From Neurospora tetrasperma FGSC 2508 (Eukaryota > Ascomycota > Sordariomycetes > Sordariales > Sordariaceae), in NCBI RefSeq assembly GCF_000213175.1, contig NW_009799100.1, positions 5,360,257 through 5,380,532 on the forward strand: a stretch of 20,276 bases of DNA, read 5' to 3'. Below, piece by piece: positions 7,537-16,200 of the stretch. Each line of letters begins with the position of its first letter. The first letter of the stretch is position 1. The notes beneath the pieces are model-generated. The model made no database searches and was not told where the DNA came from. It saw nothing but the letters and a program-made list of their open reading frames with translations. Both the position numbers and the translations under genes were made by a program.

Positions 7537-9318
7537 ATGGGCATTCCACACCTCAGGAAACACCTGGAGCCTTATGCGCAGCGAGGCGCAATCCAACCAA
7601 GCAGTCTGGTCATTGACGGGCCTGCACTTGCATATCACATCTTGAACCTGTGCCGAATAAAAACTATCAAGAACAGCCCCTTTGAGCAACCAACCTATGA
7701 GCTGCTAAGTCGGATTACCCTTGAATGGCTTGACCGGGTCAGATCGTGCGGCCTCACCATGTAATTCGTACTCCTCGGCCCAAACTCTCCCAGTAGCATA
7801 CTAATGTTCGCCCAAAGTTCGAGGATATTTTTCGATGGCTATCTTCCCACGTCCAAGACGCATGAGCGGACCAAGAGGCTCATGAAAACCTCCAAGGAAT
7901 TGCAGGGCTTTCATAGAAAACACGTAAACGGACTCGCGCAGGGCCGCCCCGGCTGGAATTCCAACAGGAAAGTCGGCCTGTTTCCCGAGGCTCAACCGAG
8001 TCAAAACGGAGTGAGCCCACCTCCACCGGCCTTCTTCGTTCCGTCCATCATCGATACTCTGAGACAGTCTGAGCATTACGCCTCGCAAACAACAGTGGTG
8101 CCCGGAGAGGCCGACGTGTTCTGCGCCCAGTATGTCCGGGAACATGGCGGGACAGTTCTGACATCTGATTCGGACCTGCTCGTACACAATTTGGGCCCCA
8201 ACGGTAGCGTTGTCTTCTTCTCGGATATAGAATGCAATCCGGCCGGCACAGAGATCACGGGCTTGCAATTCAAGAGTGCCGACATTTGTGAACGTCTCTC
8301 TCTTCAGCCTGAGGATGGCCTTTCGTGTCTGGCATTCGAGCTCGTGATGGACCCACACATCACGCTTGAGCAAGCAGTCTCGAAAGCCAAGAGCAAGCAC
8401 TCGGTCGTCGCGTATCCCGGCGCGCACAAGGAGTTTACTGAGCAATATCTCTCCCCTGAAACGGCGTCTCAGATCCCGGTCGAAGCATCCGTCACGTTGG
8501 ACCCCCGGATATCAGAAATCGTTCTTCGGTGTCGGGACGAGAAACCGGCCATGTACCTTCCTTTCCTCTTGGACTCTCCAACTCGAACTAGTGCGTGGGA
8601 ATCGAGCAAAGACATCAGGCAGCTGGCATACGCTATCCTACAGACAGTCACTGGATCACCAATACCGACGGTTGCCGAATTCAGGAGGCTTGATCAGCCG
8701 TCAGCAGGGACACCTGTCAAGGTGCCGCCTATCTCGGAGGTCGAGATGGACGCAGCTGTTCTTGAGGATGTTTTGTCATCGATCATCAAAGCCGTGAAAA
8801 AGCCCAAGGCAGTTTGGATGACACTATCGGTCTACCAAGACATTGTCATGACCACCAGCCAAGGGAAGGTCCAGCCACTCAGTTTAAAGGTACTCCAGCA
8901 AGCAGTTGAAGAGAAGCTCGACACCTCGTCTTGGGAATCTGTACACTTCCTCGCGCAGTGCCAAGCGACCTACTACTCGCTCAGGATGCTGCAACAAATC
9001 ATGCAGCATGCAGCTTCTCAGGGCAAGGGACTATCGCCCGCTTTGAAGGAATTGCAAGATTGTTTGACCAGGCTTCCTTCTCTCCCGAATTTCCCCACCA
9101 TCTTCAACTTCCCAGAGATGCTCCGACTGATCATCGACAACGAGGGACTGTCCTGCTTGACCAAGATATGCGCCGACCAGGATGATATGGTACCGCAGCT
9201 GGAGGCCATCATGCAACCTAAGAAGCAACCAAAGTCGAACAAGCGGAAGAACTCGCAAGAACCTGAGGCAAGGCCGCGCTCTAACAACCCATTTGCGCTC
9301 TTGGATGCAGAGTGCTAA
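7537..9318 (+). CDS. XPG/FEN1-fold nuclease-like protein, Asteroid type
   Basis: Exons 7537-7760 and 7818-9318 encode 574 residues. The N-terminus MGIPHLRKHLEPY, with Gly at position 2, is typical of the FEN1/XPG superfamily, so I chose this ATG over upstream in-frame ones. Motifs: VIDGPALAYHIL (Asp27), RIFFDGYLP (Asp81), VPGEADVFCA (Glu172, Asp174) and LTSDSDLLVHN (Asp192, Asp194). These acidic residues line up with the metal ligands of FEN1-type nucleases, so the active site may be intact. The region after the second acidic cluster (about residue 200 on) has the LDPRISEIVLR and MYLPFLLDSP blocks I associate with fungal Asteroid-like XPG proteins. It is not FEN1, EXO1, RAD2 or YEN1, because it lacks their helix-hairpin-helix context and PCNA box. 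The family links to DNA repair and signalling (human ASTE1 is a structure-specific nuclease). The role here is inferred. The basic C-terminus (KKQPKSNKRKN) could be a nuclear signal. Confidence 0.88.
7761..7817 (+). other. Intron of the XPG-like gene
   Basis: This 57-base intron has donor GTAATT, a TACTAAT branch site around 7799-7805 and acceptor AAAG ending at 7817. Splicing joins AT|T (Ile75) and yields GLTISRIFFDGYLP, as expected for the family. An upstream CAG acceptor (ends 7793) is also in frame and would add eight residues, but it would leave a 33-base intron with no branch site. Confidence 0.82.
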
Positions 9319-10014
9319 TCAGTCCTCAAAACACTTCAACATAGCCCAACGATACCCATGCAAAAGAATCTTGATGGAGACCAACCGCAACCTATCTCCC
9401 GCGCCAGCTGGATGCTGCTTGAAGTTTGCCATTTGCCGGTTGAAAGTCACTCCTAATGTTATTCTATACCCATCCCTCGAGTGACGAGTGACCTTCCAGA
9501 AGCTTTTGCCCATCCGAGATATGTACAGGCACCCTTGCCAAGCAAAACCACAATGTGTGTGACTGTGCCCCTGGCTGCGATGGAACCCTGCTGGCCAAGA
9601 GGTTCCAGGTTCCACCAAAAAAAGGCTCTTATCGTTATCGCGCCTAGCAAATGCCCCTCTAAAAATTTTAGCACCCCGCCGCCAAAGTCCCTGGAGCCCT
9701 GGGGCCTGGGCGCATGGCAATTCGTAGTGTACCTACCTAGTGAGGCGCCCTGCCCGGCGTTGCCCCTCGCAGCAGGTGATTCCGTCCAGTCTCAGATCGC
9801 TGTTTTCTTATCAGATCTTTTACACACGAGTCCATCGCCGCCGTCGTCCTCCTCCAAAGTGCTCCCCGTCCTGTTTTCTGATTCAAATCCATACATATTC
9901 CACCCTCTTAATCCACGTCCCCTGCTCAGTCTTTTTGGTTCGTTTATTGGGCAATTCCAAAAGAAAAACCAATTTTCCCAGCAACAAGTTTGACAACACA
10001 CACACACATACACA
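9319..10014. promoter_or_regulatory. Intergenic region: 3' end of XPG-like gene and promoter/leader of LIA1
   Basis: No gene is supported in this 696-base stretch, though accidental open frames exist. It holds a tandem TTATCGTTATC (9629-9639, two GATA cores on the minus strand), a further TTATC in CTTATCAGATC (9807-9817), the near-palindrome CTAAAAATTTTAG (9659-9671) and a copy of GTACCTACCTAGTGA (9729-9743). A CA-rich run of about 20 bases leads directly into the LIA1 start. Confidence 0.55.
9729..9743 (+). repeat. GTACCTACCTAGTGA motif, second copy
   Basis: This 15-base string is identical to 3637-3651, about 6 kb away. Related TACCTACCT strings occur near 156-167, 3546-3556, 12521-12530 and 12752-12761, nearly all non-coding. 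It looks like a dispersed short motif of this genome. Confidence 0.5.
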
Positions 10015-11078
10015 ATGTCAGCCACCATCGCCAGCCTGCGCGAGAGTCTCTGCTCCGAGACGACTCCACTGCCCATCCGCTTCCGCGCCCTCTTCTCACT
10101 CAAGCACCTTGCCGTCCAAACCAAGGGCACCGCCGACTCGCTTTCCGCCATTGACGCCATCGCCGCCGCCTTTGCCTCGCCCTCGGCCCTGCTCAAGCAC
10201 GAGCTGGCCTACTGCCTCGGCCAGACGGGCAGCGATGCCGCCATCCCTCACCTGACGCAGGTGCTCGAGGACCTGCAGGAGGATCCCATGTGCAGACACG
10301 AGGCGGCCGAGGCGCTGGGCGCGCTGGGCAAGGCCGAGAGCTTGGGCGTGCTTCAGAAGTATCTCCATCGCGAGGGCGAGGACGTTTCTGTCAAGGAGAC
10401 ATGCGAGATTGCTATTGATAGGATAGAGTGGGAGAATTCAGAGGAGAGGAAGCAGGAGAAGTTGCGCCAGAGGTACATTCACATTGATCCATCATATTTC
10501 TGTTCTGTTCTGGCATTCTTTCCATTTGGTATGCTAACCGCAGAAAACTACCTTTTTCTAGTGACTTTGCCTCGGTTGATCCCGCCCCTCCCATGCCCGA
10601 AGACGACGAGAAGCAAACGGTCGAGACGCTCGAGAAGAAACTCCTAGACACTTCGCTCCCCCTCTTCAAGAGATACCGCGCCATGTTCGCCCTCCGCGAC
10701 CTGGCCTCTCCTCCCGACCTGCCGACTGCCGTTCCCGCCATCCTGGCCCTGGCCAAGGGTCTCAAGGACGAGTCCGCCTTGTTCCGCCACGAGATCGCCT
10801 TTGTGTTTGGACAGCTTTCGCACCCGGCTTCCATCCCGGCCCTGACCGAGGCCCTCAGCAACCTCGACGAGGTCAGCATGGTCCGCCACGAGGCGGCCGA
10901 GGCTCTGGGCAGTCTTGGTGATGAGGAAGGGGTCGAGGAGACGCTGCTCAAGTTCCTCCACGACAAGGAGAAGGTCGTTCGCGAGAGTGTTATTGTTGCG
11001 CTGGATATGGCCGAGTTTGAGCAGAGCGGCCAGGCTGAGTACGCGTTGATACCCGAGGTTGCTAGCAAGGCGTCGTAA
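10015..11078 (+). CDS. LIA1: Deoxyhypusine hydroxylase (HEAT-repeat diiron enzyme)
   Basis: The enzyme hydroxylates deoxyhypusine on translation factor eIF5A to hypusine, the last step of hypusination, in the cytosol. Exons 10015-10472 and 10562-11078 encode 324 residues, matching the yeast Lia1 size (325). The protein is two similar halves of HEAT-like repeats. The four His-Glu metal-binding motifs are all present: His62-Glu63 ([10 protein letters not shown]), His95-Glu96 ([12 protein letters not shown]), His229-Glu230 ([11 protein letters not shown]) and His262-Glu263 ([12 protein letters not shown]). The linker between the halves (about 140-175) is charged and is where the intron falls. 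The start ATG follows a CA-rich leader and is the family N-terminus. It is transcribed in tandem after the XPG-like gene and converges on RPA12. Nothing appears missing, so the enzyme should be active. Confidence 0.97.
10473..10561 (+). other. Intron of LIA1
   Basis: This 89-base intron has donor GTACAT, branch site GCTAAC (10533-10538) and acceptor TTCTAG ending at 10561. Splicing completes AG|T (Ser153) and gives [10 protein letters not shown], keeping the frame of both HEAT halves. Confidence 0.93.
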
Positions 11079-11429
11079 AAGATGGGACTGGAGTTTCTGA
11101 TGTTGTTGTTTCGTTGATTGCTTGTCTCTTTTCTTTTCTGGGGCGAATCATGGATGGATGGAAGGGTATTTCAAACAGTTTATGCGTCTCTCTCTCTCTC
11201 TCTCTCTCAGGATTATACCAATGCGACTGATTTTCGGTCCTGACAAAAAAAGGGGTATCGTTGTTGTAGTTGTAGTAGTTGTAACAAGGCAAAGCCGTCG
11301 TTACTAAGGCTCGGCTTGCCAATGCTGGTGCTAGTAGCTGTTTCATTATATGTCGTTTGATCCAAACCAATGCGACCCCAACAGCATTCCCGATTTCGTA
11401 AATCCGATTGCAGCAGGCAATCTTTGCAC
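11079..11429. other. Convergent intergenic region between LIA1 and RPA12
   Basis: These 351 bases separate two stop codons on opposite strands, so they carry both 3' UTRs, which may overlap. The region contains a (TC)11 microsatellite at 11187-11208 and a GTT/GTA-rich stretch at about 11259-11284. No gene is supported. Confidence 0.6.
11187..11208. repeat. (TC)11 microsatellite
   Basis: Eleven perfect TC units are followed by AG, so it mimics a 3' splice site. It lies downstream of the LIA1 stop and is taken as a simple repeat. Confidence 0.85.
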
Positions 11430-11983
11430 TCAGTTGTTGACCGACCATCTGTGTTGTACCTCGGGTTAGCACACAAAGCAACCACAGCAATGATAGCCGT
11501 CCGGCGGTGTCGCATCATACCTCTCTCCGCAGTCGCAGTTGTAAAGAATTGTTGAGCCTTCGTCGGCACTTCTCTGCTGAACTTCCGAGTAACGGATACC
11601 GCGCTTGCCGCACTTGGGGCATTCCGTGTTGGAGTCGATTCTCTCCGTATTGAGCTCGTGCCTTACGACGGTCTGGACGATATCCAGCTTCTGGCGCAAA
11701 AGCGAGGGGAAATCGGACGGCTTGGACTTGGTCACGACGGTTCTGGAGGGACGATCTAGAATGGGACAAAAAAATGGTCAGTTCGTTTGATTTGTAATTC
11801 TCGGATGAAATGAAGCTTCTTGAATACTGTCTTCTAAAGGACAATGACTGGGTAAAGTGAATGCGCACCTCTGTTTTCGGCACCGCAGCATTCGCAGTGA
11901 AGAATGTTCTTTTCGCTGCCCTTGGAGACGGGCAAGAGGTTGCCGCAGTCTGTGCAGAAGATGAGGGATCCGATGGCTGCCAT
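11430..11983 (-). CDS. RPA12: DNA-directed RNA polymerase I subunit RPA12
   Basis: RPA12 is the small zinc-ribbon subunit of Pol I, acting in the nucleolus in rRNA synthesis, RNA cleavage and termination. Exons are 11983-11869, 11755-11521 and 11448-11430, giving 122 residues (yeast Rpa12 is 125). The N-terminal zinc ribbon is GSLIFCTDCG (Cys10, Cys13) with Cys30 and Cys33. The C-terminal TFIIS-like ribbon starts CPKCG (Cys84, Cys87), then has the catalytic hairpin QRSADEG (Asp103, Glu104) and ends YNCDCGERWSVNN. Without the second intron the frame would run into YDATPPDGYHCCGCFVC, which does not fit the family. With splicing, the end matches the conserved ...TNN-like terminus of yeast Rpa12. 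The last zinc pair reads Cys112-Asp-Cys114, one residue shorter than the usual Cys-x2-Cys. The gene diverges from SCC2. The ATG has a good context (ACAATGG). Confidence 0.94.
11449..11520 (-). other. Second intron of RPA12 (near the 3' end)
   Basis: This 72-base intron has donor GTATGA, branch site TGCTAAC (CTAAC at 11469-11465) and acceptor CACAG ending at 11449. The unspliced frame's stop codon (TAA) falls inside this branch site. The final exon adds only six codons and a TGA, completing Arg117 and adding WSVNN. Confidence 0.88.
11756..11868 (-). other. First intron of RPA12
   Basis: This 113-base intron has donor GTGCGC (a weaker fungal donor), branch site CTGAC (11781-11777) and acceptor TTCTAG ending at 11756. 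It joins G|AT as Asp39 to give GAENRDRPSRTVV. Confidence 0.88.
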
Positions 11984-12883
11984 TGTCGTTTATTTTTGGT
12001 TTTGTCGGGTGTGGTTCGATGTCGTCGGTTTGGATAAGTTTTCTGTTGTTTCTCGCAGTAAACAATTCTCTTGGAAGGGACCGGACTTCAAGATTTACAA
12101 CGGGCCTGCATGGAGACGATCAATGGCACGGCAAACCATGGCAATTGATTGGGCGCGCAATGGAAAATTCCACTGGGGGACCCTCCTGGTTTGCTTCCTG
12201 GCAGGCAACCTAACTTGCTTGGCAGCGAACAATGAAAGCCGGGGCAGGCTACAGGTACCTATTTTAGCATGGGCGATGACGAGTGACGGCGGAAGGCACA
12301 ACCGCAACAAGGGAACCATCCATCCACGCTGATCAAGGGGAATCTGCCAGGCCCCATACCCAGCGCAGGCCGCGTGTTTCTGGCGCTGAGTTGGGTTAAA
12401 TTCGTAAATTGCAAGCCAGACAGACGTGGCAAGCACGAGCGAGCGCGCCAACACGCCTGGGGTTAGTGTAGCTGGGCAAGTACGGGACGGCCACGGCACG
12501 GCATGGCAGGTGCTAGCTACGCTACCTACCTGTGTACCGGCCGGGGTTCGGGGACTCGAATTAGCGTGACCGCGCGCCGTGCCAACCAAGCTCACAGGGC
12601 TGTTTTCCGTGTTGGTGTCGTGCGTTGTGCCTGCCTGCGGATCAAATCTGGGGAAACATTTGGATCCATTGGACTTCATTCCTTCCCTTGAGTTCCAGTT
12701 TGGGTACAGTACCTGAACTTCACCTTCCTTGAACCTCAACATCGATCACACGTACCTACCTCTCTCTACCTCTCTATCTTTAATCGTGCCCGATCCTACC
12801 TGCCTATTTCTGTCTGTCTGTTGATCAGTCACTCTCAGGTTCTGTTAGTTAGGTTGTTGGTCCGAACACATCGAAGCGACGAC

Positions 12884-13079
12884 ATGGACATACTATCTGT
12901 GCCTGCAGCTTGATTTCCTCTTTTCCTCAACCACCATCATCCATCTCGTCTTCCTTCTCCAAGTCCGACGCGCCCAGGCCAACACACTGACCCGGGACAA
13001 AGGCCCCTCCTCCGCGACTACACGATTTCGCCGAAAGCAGTCGGTTCGCATGGCAACAACACCTCCGGCTTTCGTCTGA
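12884..13079 (+). promoter_or_regulatory. Two 9-codon upstream ORFs in the SCC2 leader
   Basis: ATG 12884 reads MDILSVPAA then TGA (ends 12913). ATG 13050 reads MATTPPAFV then TGA (ends 13079). Both lie upstream of the SCC2 start and would be met by scanning ribosomes if transcription starts before 12884, which is unknown. They could lower SCC2 translation. Confidence 0.4.
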
Positions 13080-13122
13080 ACTTTGGGCTCCGAGTCCTGA
13101 CGTGCTGCTGCGTCTACTACTA

Positions 13123-13167
13123 CCGCCGCCGCCGCCGCCGCTGCTGCTGCTGCTGCTGCTGCCGCCG
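13123..13167. repeat. (CCG)6(CTG)7(CCG)2 triplet repeat in SCC2 leader
   Basis: Six CCG, seven CTG and two CCG units run without interruption, about 95 bases before the SCC2 start. CTG repeats can fold into hairpins in RNA, so this may hinder scanning. Its length could vary between strains. Confidence 0.85.
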
Positions 13168-13223
13168 GTGCCCTCCGGCTGGGACGACACTTGCGCCGAA
13201 TACACTCGACCATCCAAATCACC

Positions 13224-13249
13224 ATGCGCTAATGCTGCTGTCAAAGTGA
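13224..13249 (+). promoter_or_regulatory. Overlapping upstream ORF pair (TAATG) just before SCC2
   Basis: ATG CGC TAA (13224-13232) is followed by ATG CTG CTG TCA AAG TGA (13232-13249), sharing the A in TAATG. The second stop ends 10 bases before the SCC2 ATG at 13260. The short distance leaves little room for reinitiation, so these codons could repress SCC2 or be skipped. Confidence 0.45.
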
Positions 13250-13259
13250 TCAAGCAACA

Positions 13260-16200
13260 ATGGCATACCAGCATCCACACCACCACAGCATGGATCCCAA
13301 CGCCCAAGACTACCATGGCTCCCAAGGCGCGCCGGCGTCCTCATCGACGCAACAAGCTGGTGCATTCACGAGACCTTTTGCCCTCTACGAAGCTCTGCCC
13401 TATACACCTTTCACCTCGATCGTGCCTTTTGACCCAAGTAAGATCAAACCATCCCAACTCTGAGACACTCCATGTTTGCTCCTCCCCCGTATATCGTCAT
13501 GCCCATCTCCTCTCCTCTTTGTTCCGATATCGTCACTCTAGTTCTAACCATTCATGTCTTCACCTCTAGGTATCTTGCCGACACCCTCGATCGGAGCTGC
13601 GTCGCCCGCCCCTAGCTTGATCGACCTCCTCAGCACTCAGGACTTCGATGGCCTCAATCAAGAACTTCACAACACAGGTCCAAGCAAACGCGTTCAGCAC
13701 ACACTCAGTCAAGTCCAGCACTTGATAGAGAGGGCGAATATCACAGAGTTGTACGTTTTGACGAGGAAGTGAGGAAGAGTCAGGACTGACCACCTCACAG
13801 CAAATTCAAGATCGGGCCGAAAGCACCAAGCAGCGGTACTTCTTCTGCTGTTGCCCCAATAGCCTCGTTGGCTTTTACACTATCTCCATTCTCAAAGATG
13901 GTTTACGAGCAAACGTCAATACCGTTCAGGTATCCAACGCCAGATACCCCCGGCATGACCTCTACTACAAATGTTCAGCAACCGAAGGTCGAGCGGACTA
14001 CGCCCGTCCCCATCAAACAAGAGTCACCGGTTCCCCCACCGAAAGTCGAGCATAGAGCTGAGAGACATACTCCAACCAACACCCCGAAGAACCGCCAAGC
14101 GTACTCGCAGAACCGGGCCCGGTTTGAAATAGTGTTATCTACCAGGGCCGAACTGGAGAGAGCCCAGGCGGCTCTTCAAGCCACTTCGAGCCAGGGAATC
14201 GCGTCAAGTGAACCGCCAGTCTCAACTCGGCCACCCATTTCTCAGCCTCCGCCTCAGTTTGCACCCATACAGCCGGCACCCCTTCAACCAGCACCACAGC
14301 AGCCTACGCTCTCGGCGCCTCCCGAGTTGGCTGCACCCGTGCCTCCGAAACGGCCTAGTGAAGAGGTAGCTGCTCCTGCTGCGCCGACTGCTGTTGTTAG
14401 TCCGACAAAATCGACCTCACATCCCCCCTCCAACTCCCAACGACCAGCTGTTGCTATTGCTATTGAGCTGCCTCATGCGCCTACCTTTAACAAGAGTGAG
14501 TATATGGCTGTTCCCGATGAGCCTGACGAGCCGGTCAATCTTTCGGAGCGGAAACGGAAACGAGAAGACCTAGACGAGGAGCTATATGGGGAGAGCCTGG
14601 GTTTCCAGCAGCGAAGCAACGCTGCCCTTCATGAGCTGAAAGTTTTCCTACAACAAGTTTTCGAGGCGGAGAATTACGCCGTCCATCATCGTACATCGAA
14701 CGAATGGGTGCTGCTAACTATTGATGGAGAAAGCACGCTATCTCCAGTGTGCCAGACCAAGGCCCAAACGCTATTGGCAAAGGTTATTTCGCTGAACTGT
14801 TTTCACAAAGTTCCGCTCCAAGATCTTCTTCGCTTACTACGATTGTGCGAAAACGCCTTGAAGCAAGCCGACTCTCTAGAGATCAAGGTTGAGGAGTCAT
14901 GGGCTCCCGCGGATGTTGATTCGTGGATCCAGCAGCTTCCTGCGTTAGAAATAGCTCTCAAAGCTGCCAGGACAGCACTGCGCATGATGTGCGGAGGGCG
15001 TGAGGATAAACAGCTATACTCGGAGGATACAATCGATCAGTCACTTAATCTGTTCAAGAGGGTAATGGACGGTATTGTGATTCCGGTTGCCGAGTTGAGG
15101 AGTTCCGATAACACAGCAGAGCTCTTCAAGCTACTATCTTCCCACAAAAAGAGGATCGCATCACTCTTCAACGACAGCCAAAAACTGTTTACACAGATGT
15201 CAGTACTTTTGGCCAAGATTGACACATCAGATACGGTCACCAACACCCTGGAGTTTACGGCTTCACAACTGATTTTCCTCGAGACCGCTCACGCAGAAAG
15301 GGAGTCGGTTCTCGACACTCAAAAGTTTGATGGCTTCCGTCTTGTGGCTATGGATATGTTATCGCAGATCTTCCATTTGAATCCAGCCCAACGGCAAGGC
15401 ATCTTTGACGAGATTCTGACATCGCTAGAAAAACTGCCACTGGGAAAGCGTGCTCGGACGTTCAAGCTGGTCGATGGAAGCAGCATACAGCCAGTTTCTG
15501 CATTGATCATGCGGTTGGTCCAAACCAGTGCAGGACAAGTTGATGAGACCAAGACACACGGAGGCAAAGCTCTTCGCTCAGATGGTGACGATGAAGAGGA
15601 CGAACTGGCAGGCGCAGTCACCAGTGGGAAGCAGCTGTCCTTTGTCATTCGTGATGAGGACCACGGCGCAATCCAACATTCCACTGCAATCCAGGAGCTT
15701 ACCGCTCTTGCAACGCCCCTGATGGATACGGCTAAGCGGAATGCTTCTTATGTTGTCAACTTTATTGTGAACCGTGCGCTGACGTCCACCAAATCTGGCG
15801 ATACTCCATATCGTAACCTTCTCGATCTTTTCGTGGAAGACTTCACAACCTGCTTGGACAACCCAGATTGGCCGGCAGCCGAGCTTCTGCTTCGTCTGCT
15901 GAACTTCATGATGGTTAAGCTCGTGGAGGGTGATAAGACAAGCGTCACCGCCAAGAACATGGCCCTTGAACTGATGGGCACCATGGGCGCTGCGATCTCC
16001 AAGCTTCGTAGTCATGTCCGGAAGACGGCGAATGCGTTGGACGCTAGGGATGCGGATGAACTGGGACTTTTCCTGTCGGATCTTGCTGCCTCGGCACTGG
16101 AACTGCGATCACGCCCGGAAACCATGGTTGCTTGGATTGGTCCATACCGGGCGACCTTGGAATGGCTCGAAAGCCGCTTCACCGAGGACCCACATCTCGC

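Larger units (their letters stand above)
11984..13259. promoter_or_regulatory. Divergent promoter region of RPA12 and SCC2
   Basis: This 1.28-kb region between divergent starts contains both leaders. The RPA12 side (11984-12100) is T-rich on the plus strand. The middle (about 12300-12600) is G/C-rich. The SCC2 side has TACCTACC strings at about 12521 and 12752, CT-rich blocks, short upstream ORFs and a CCG/CTG repeat. A minus-strand open frame of about 215 codons (12095-12742) and a plus-strand one across 13102-13569 exist, but neither shows a domain. No extra gene is supported. Confidence 0.6.

Noticed and set aside
9481-9993. Plus-strand 170-codon frame before LIA1
   Set aside because: It occupies promoter and leader sequence with microsatellite-like composition and has no family signature.
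12540-12565. tRNA T-arm-like GGTTCGGGGACTCGAA string
   Set aside because: No acceptor stem, D arm or anticodon arm of tRNA layout could be found around it.
12095-12742. Minus-strand 215-codon frame between RPA12 and SCC2
   Set aside because: It has no recognisable domain, lies in the shared promoter and overlaps probable leader sequence of RPA12.
13102-13569. Plus-strand frame with poly-Leu/poly-Pro start overlapping SCC2 exon 1
   Set aside because: The Leu and Pro runs come from the CTG/CCG repeat read in frame, and it is out of frame with the clear SCC2 exon. It continues through the SCC2 intron.
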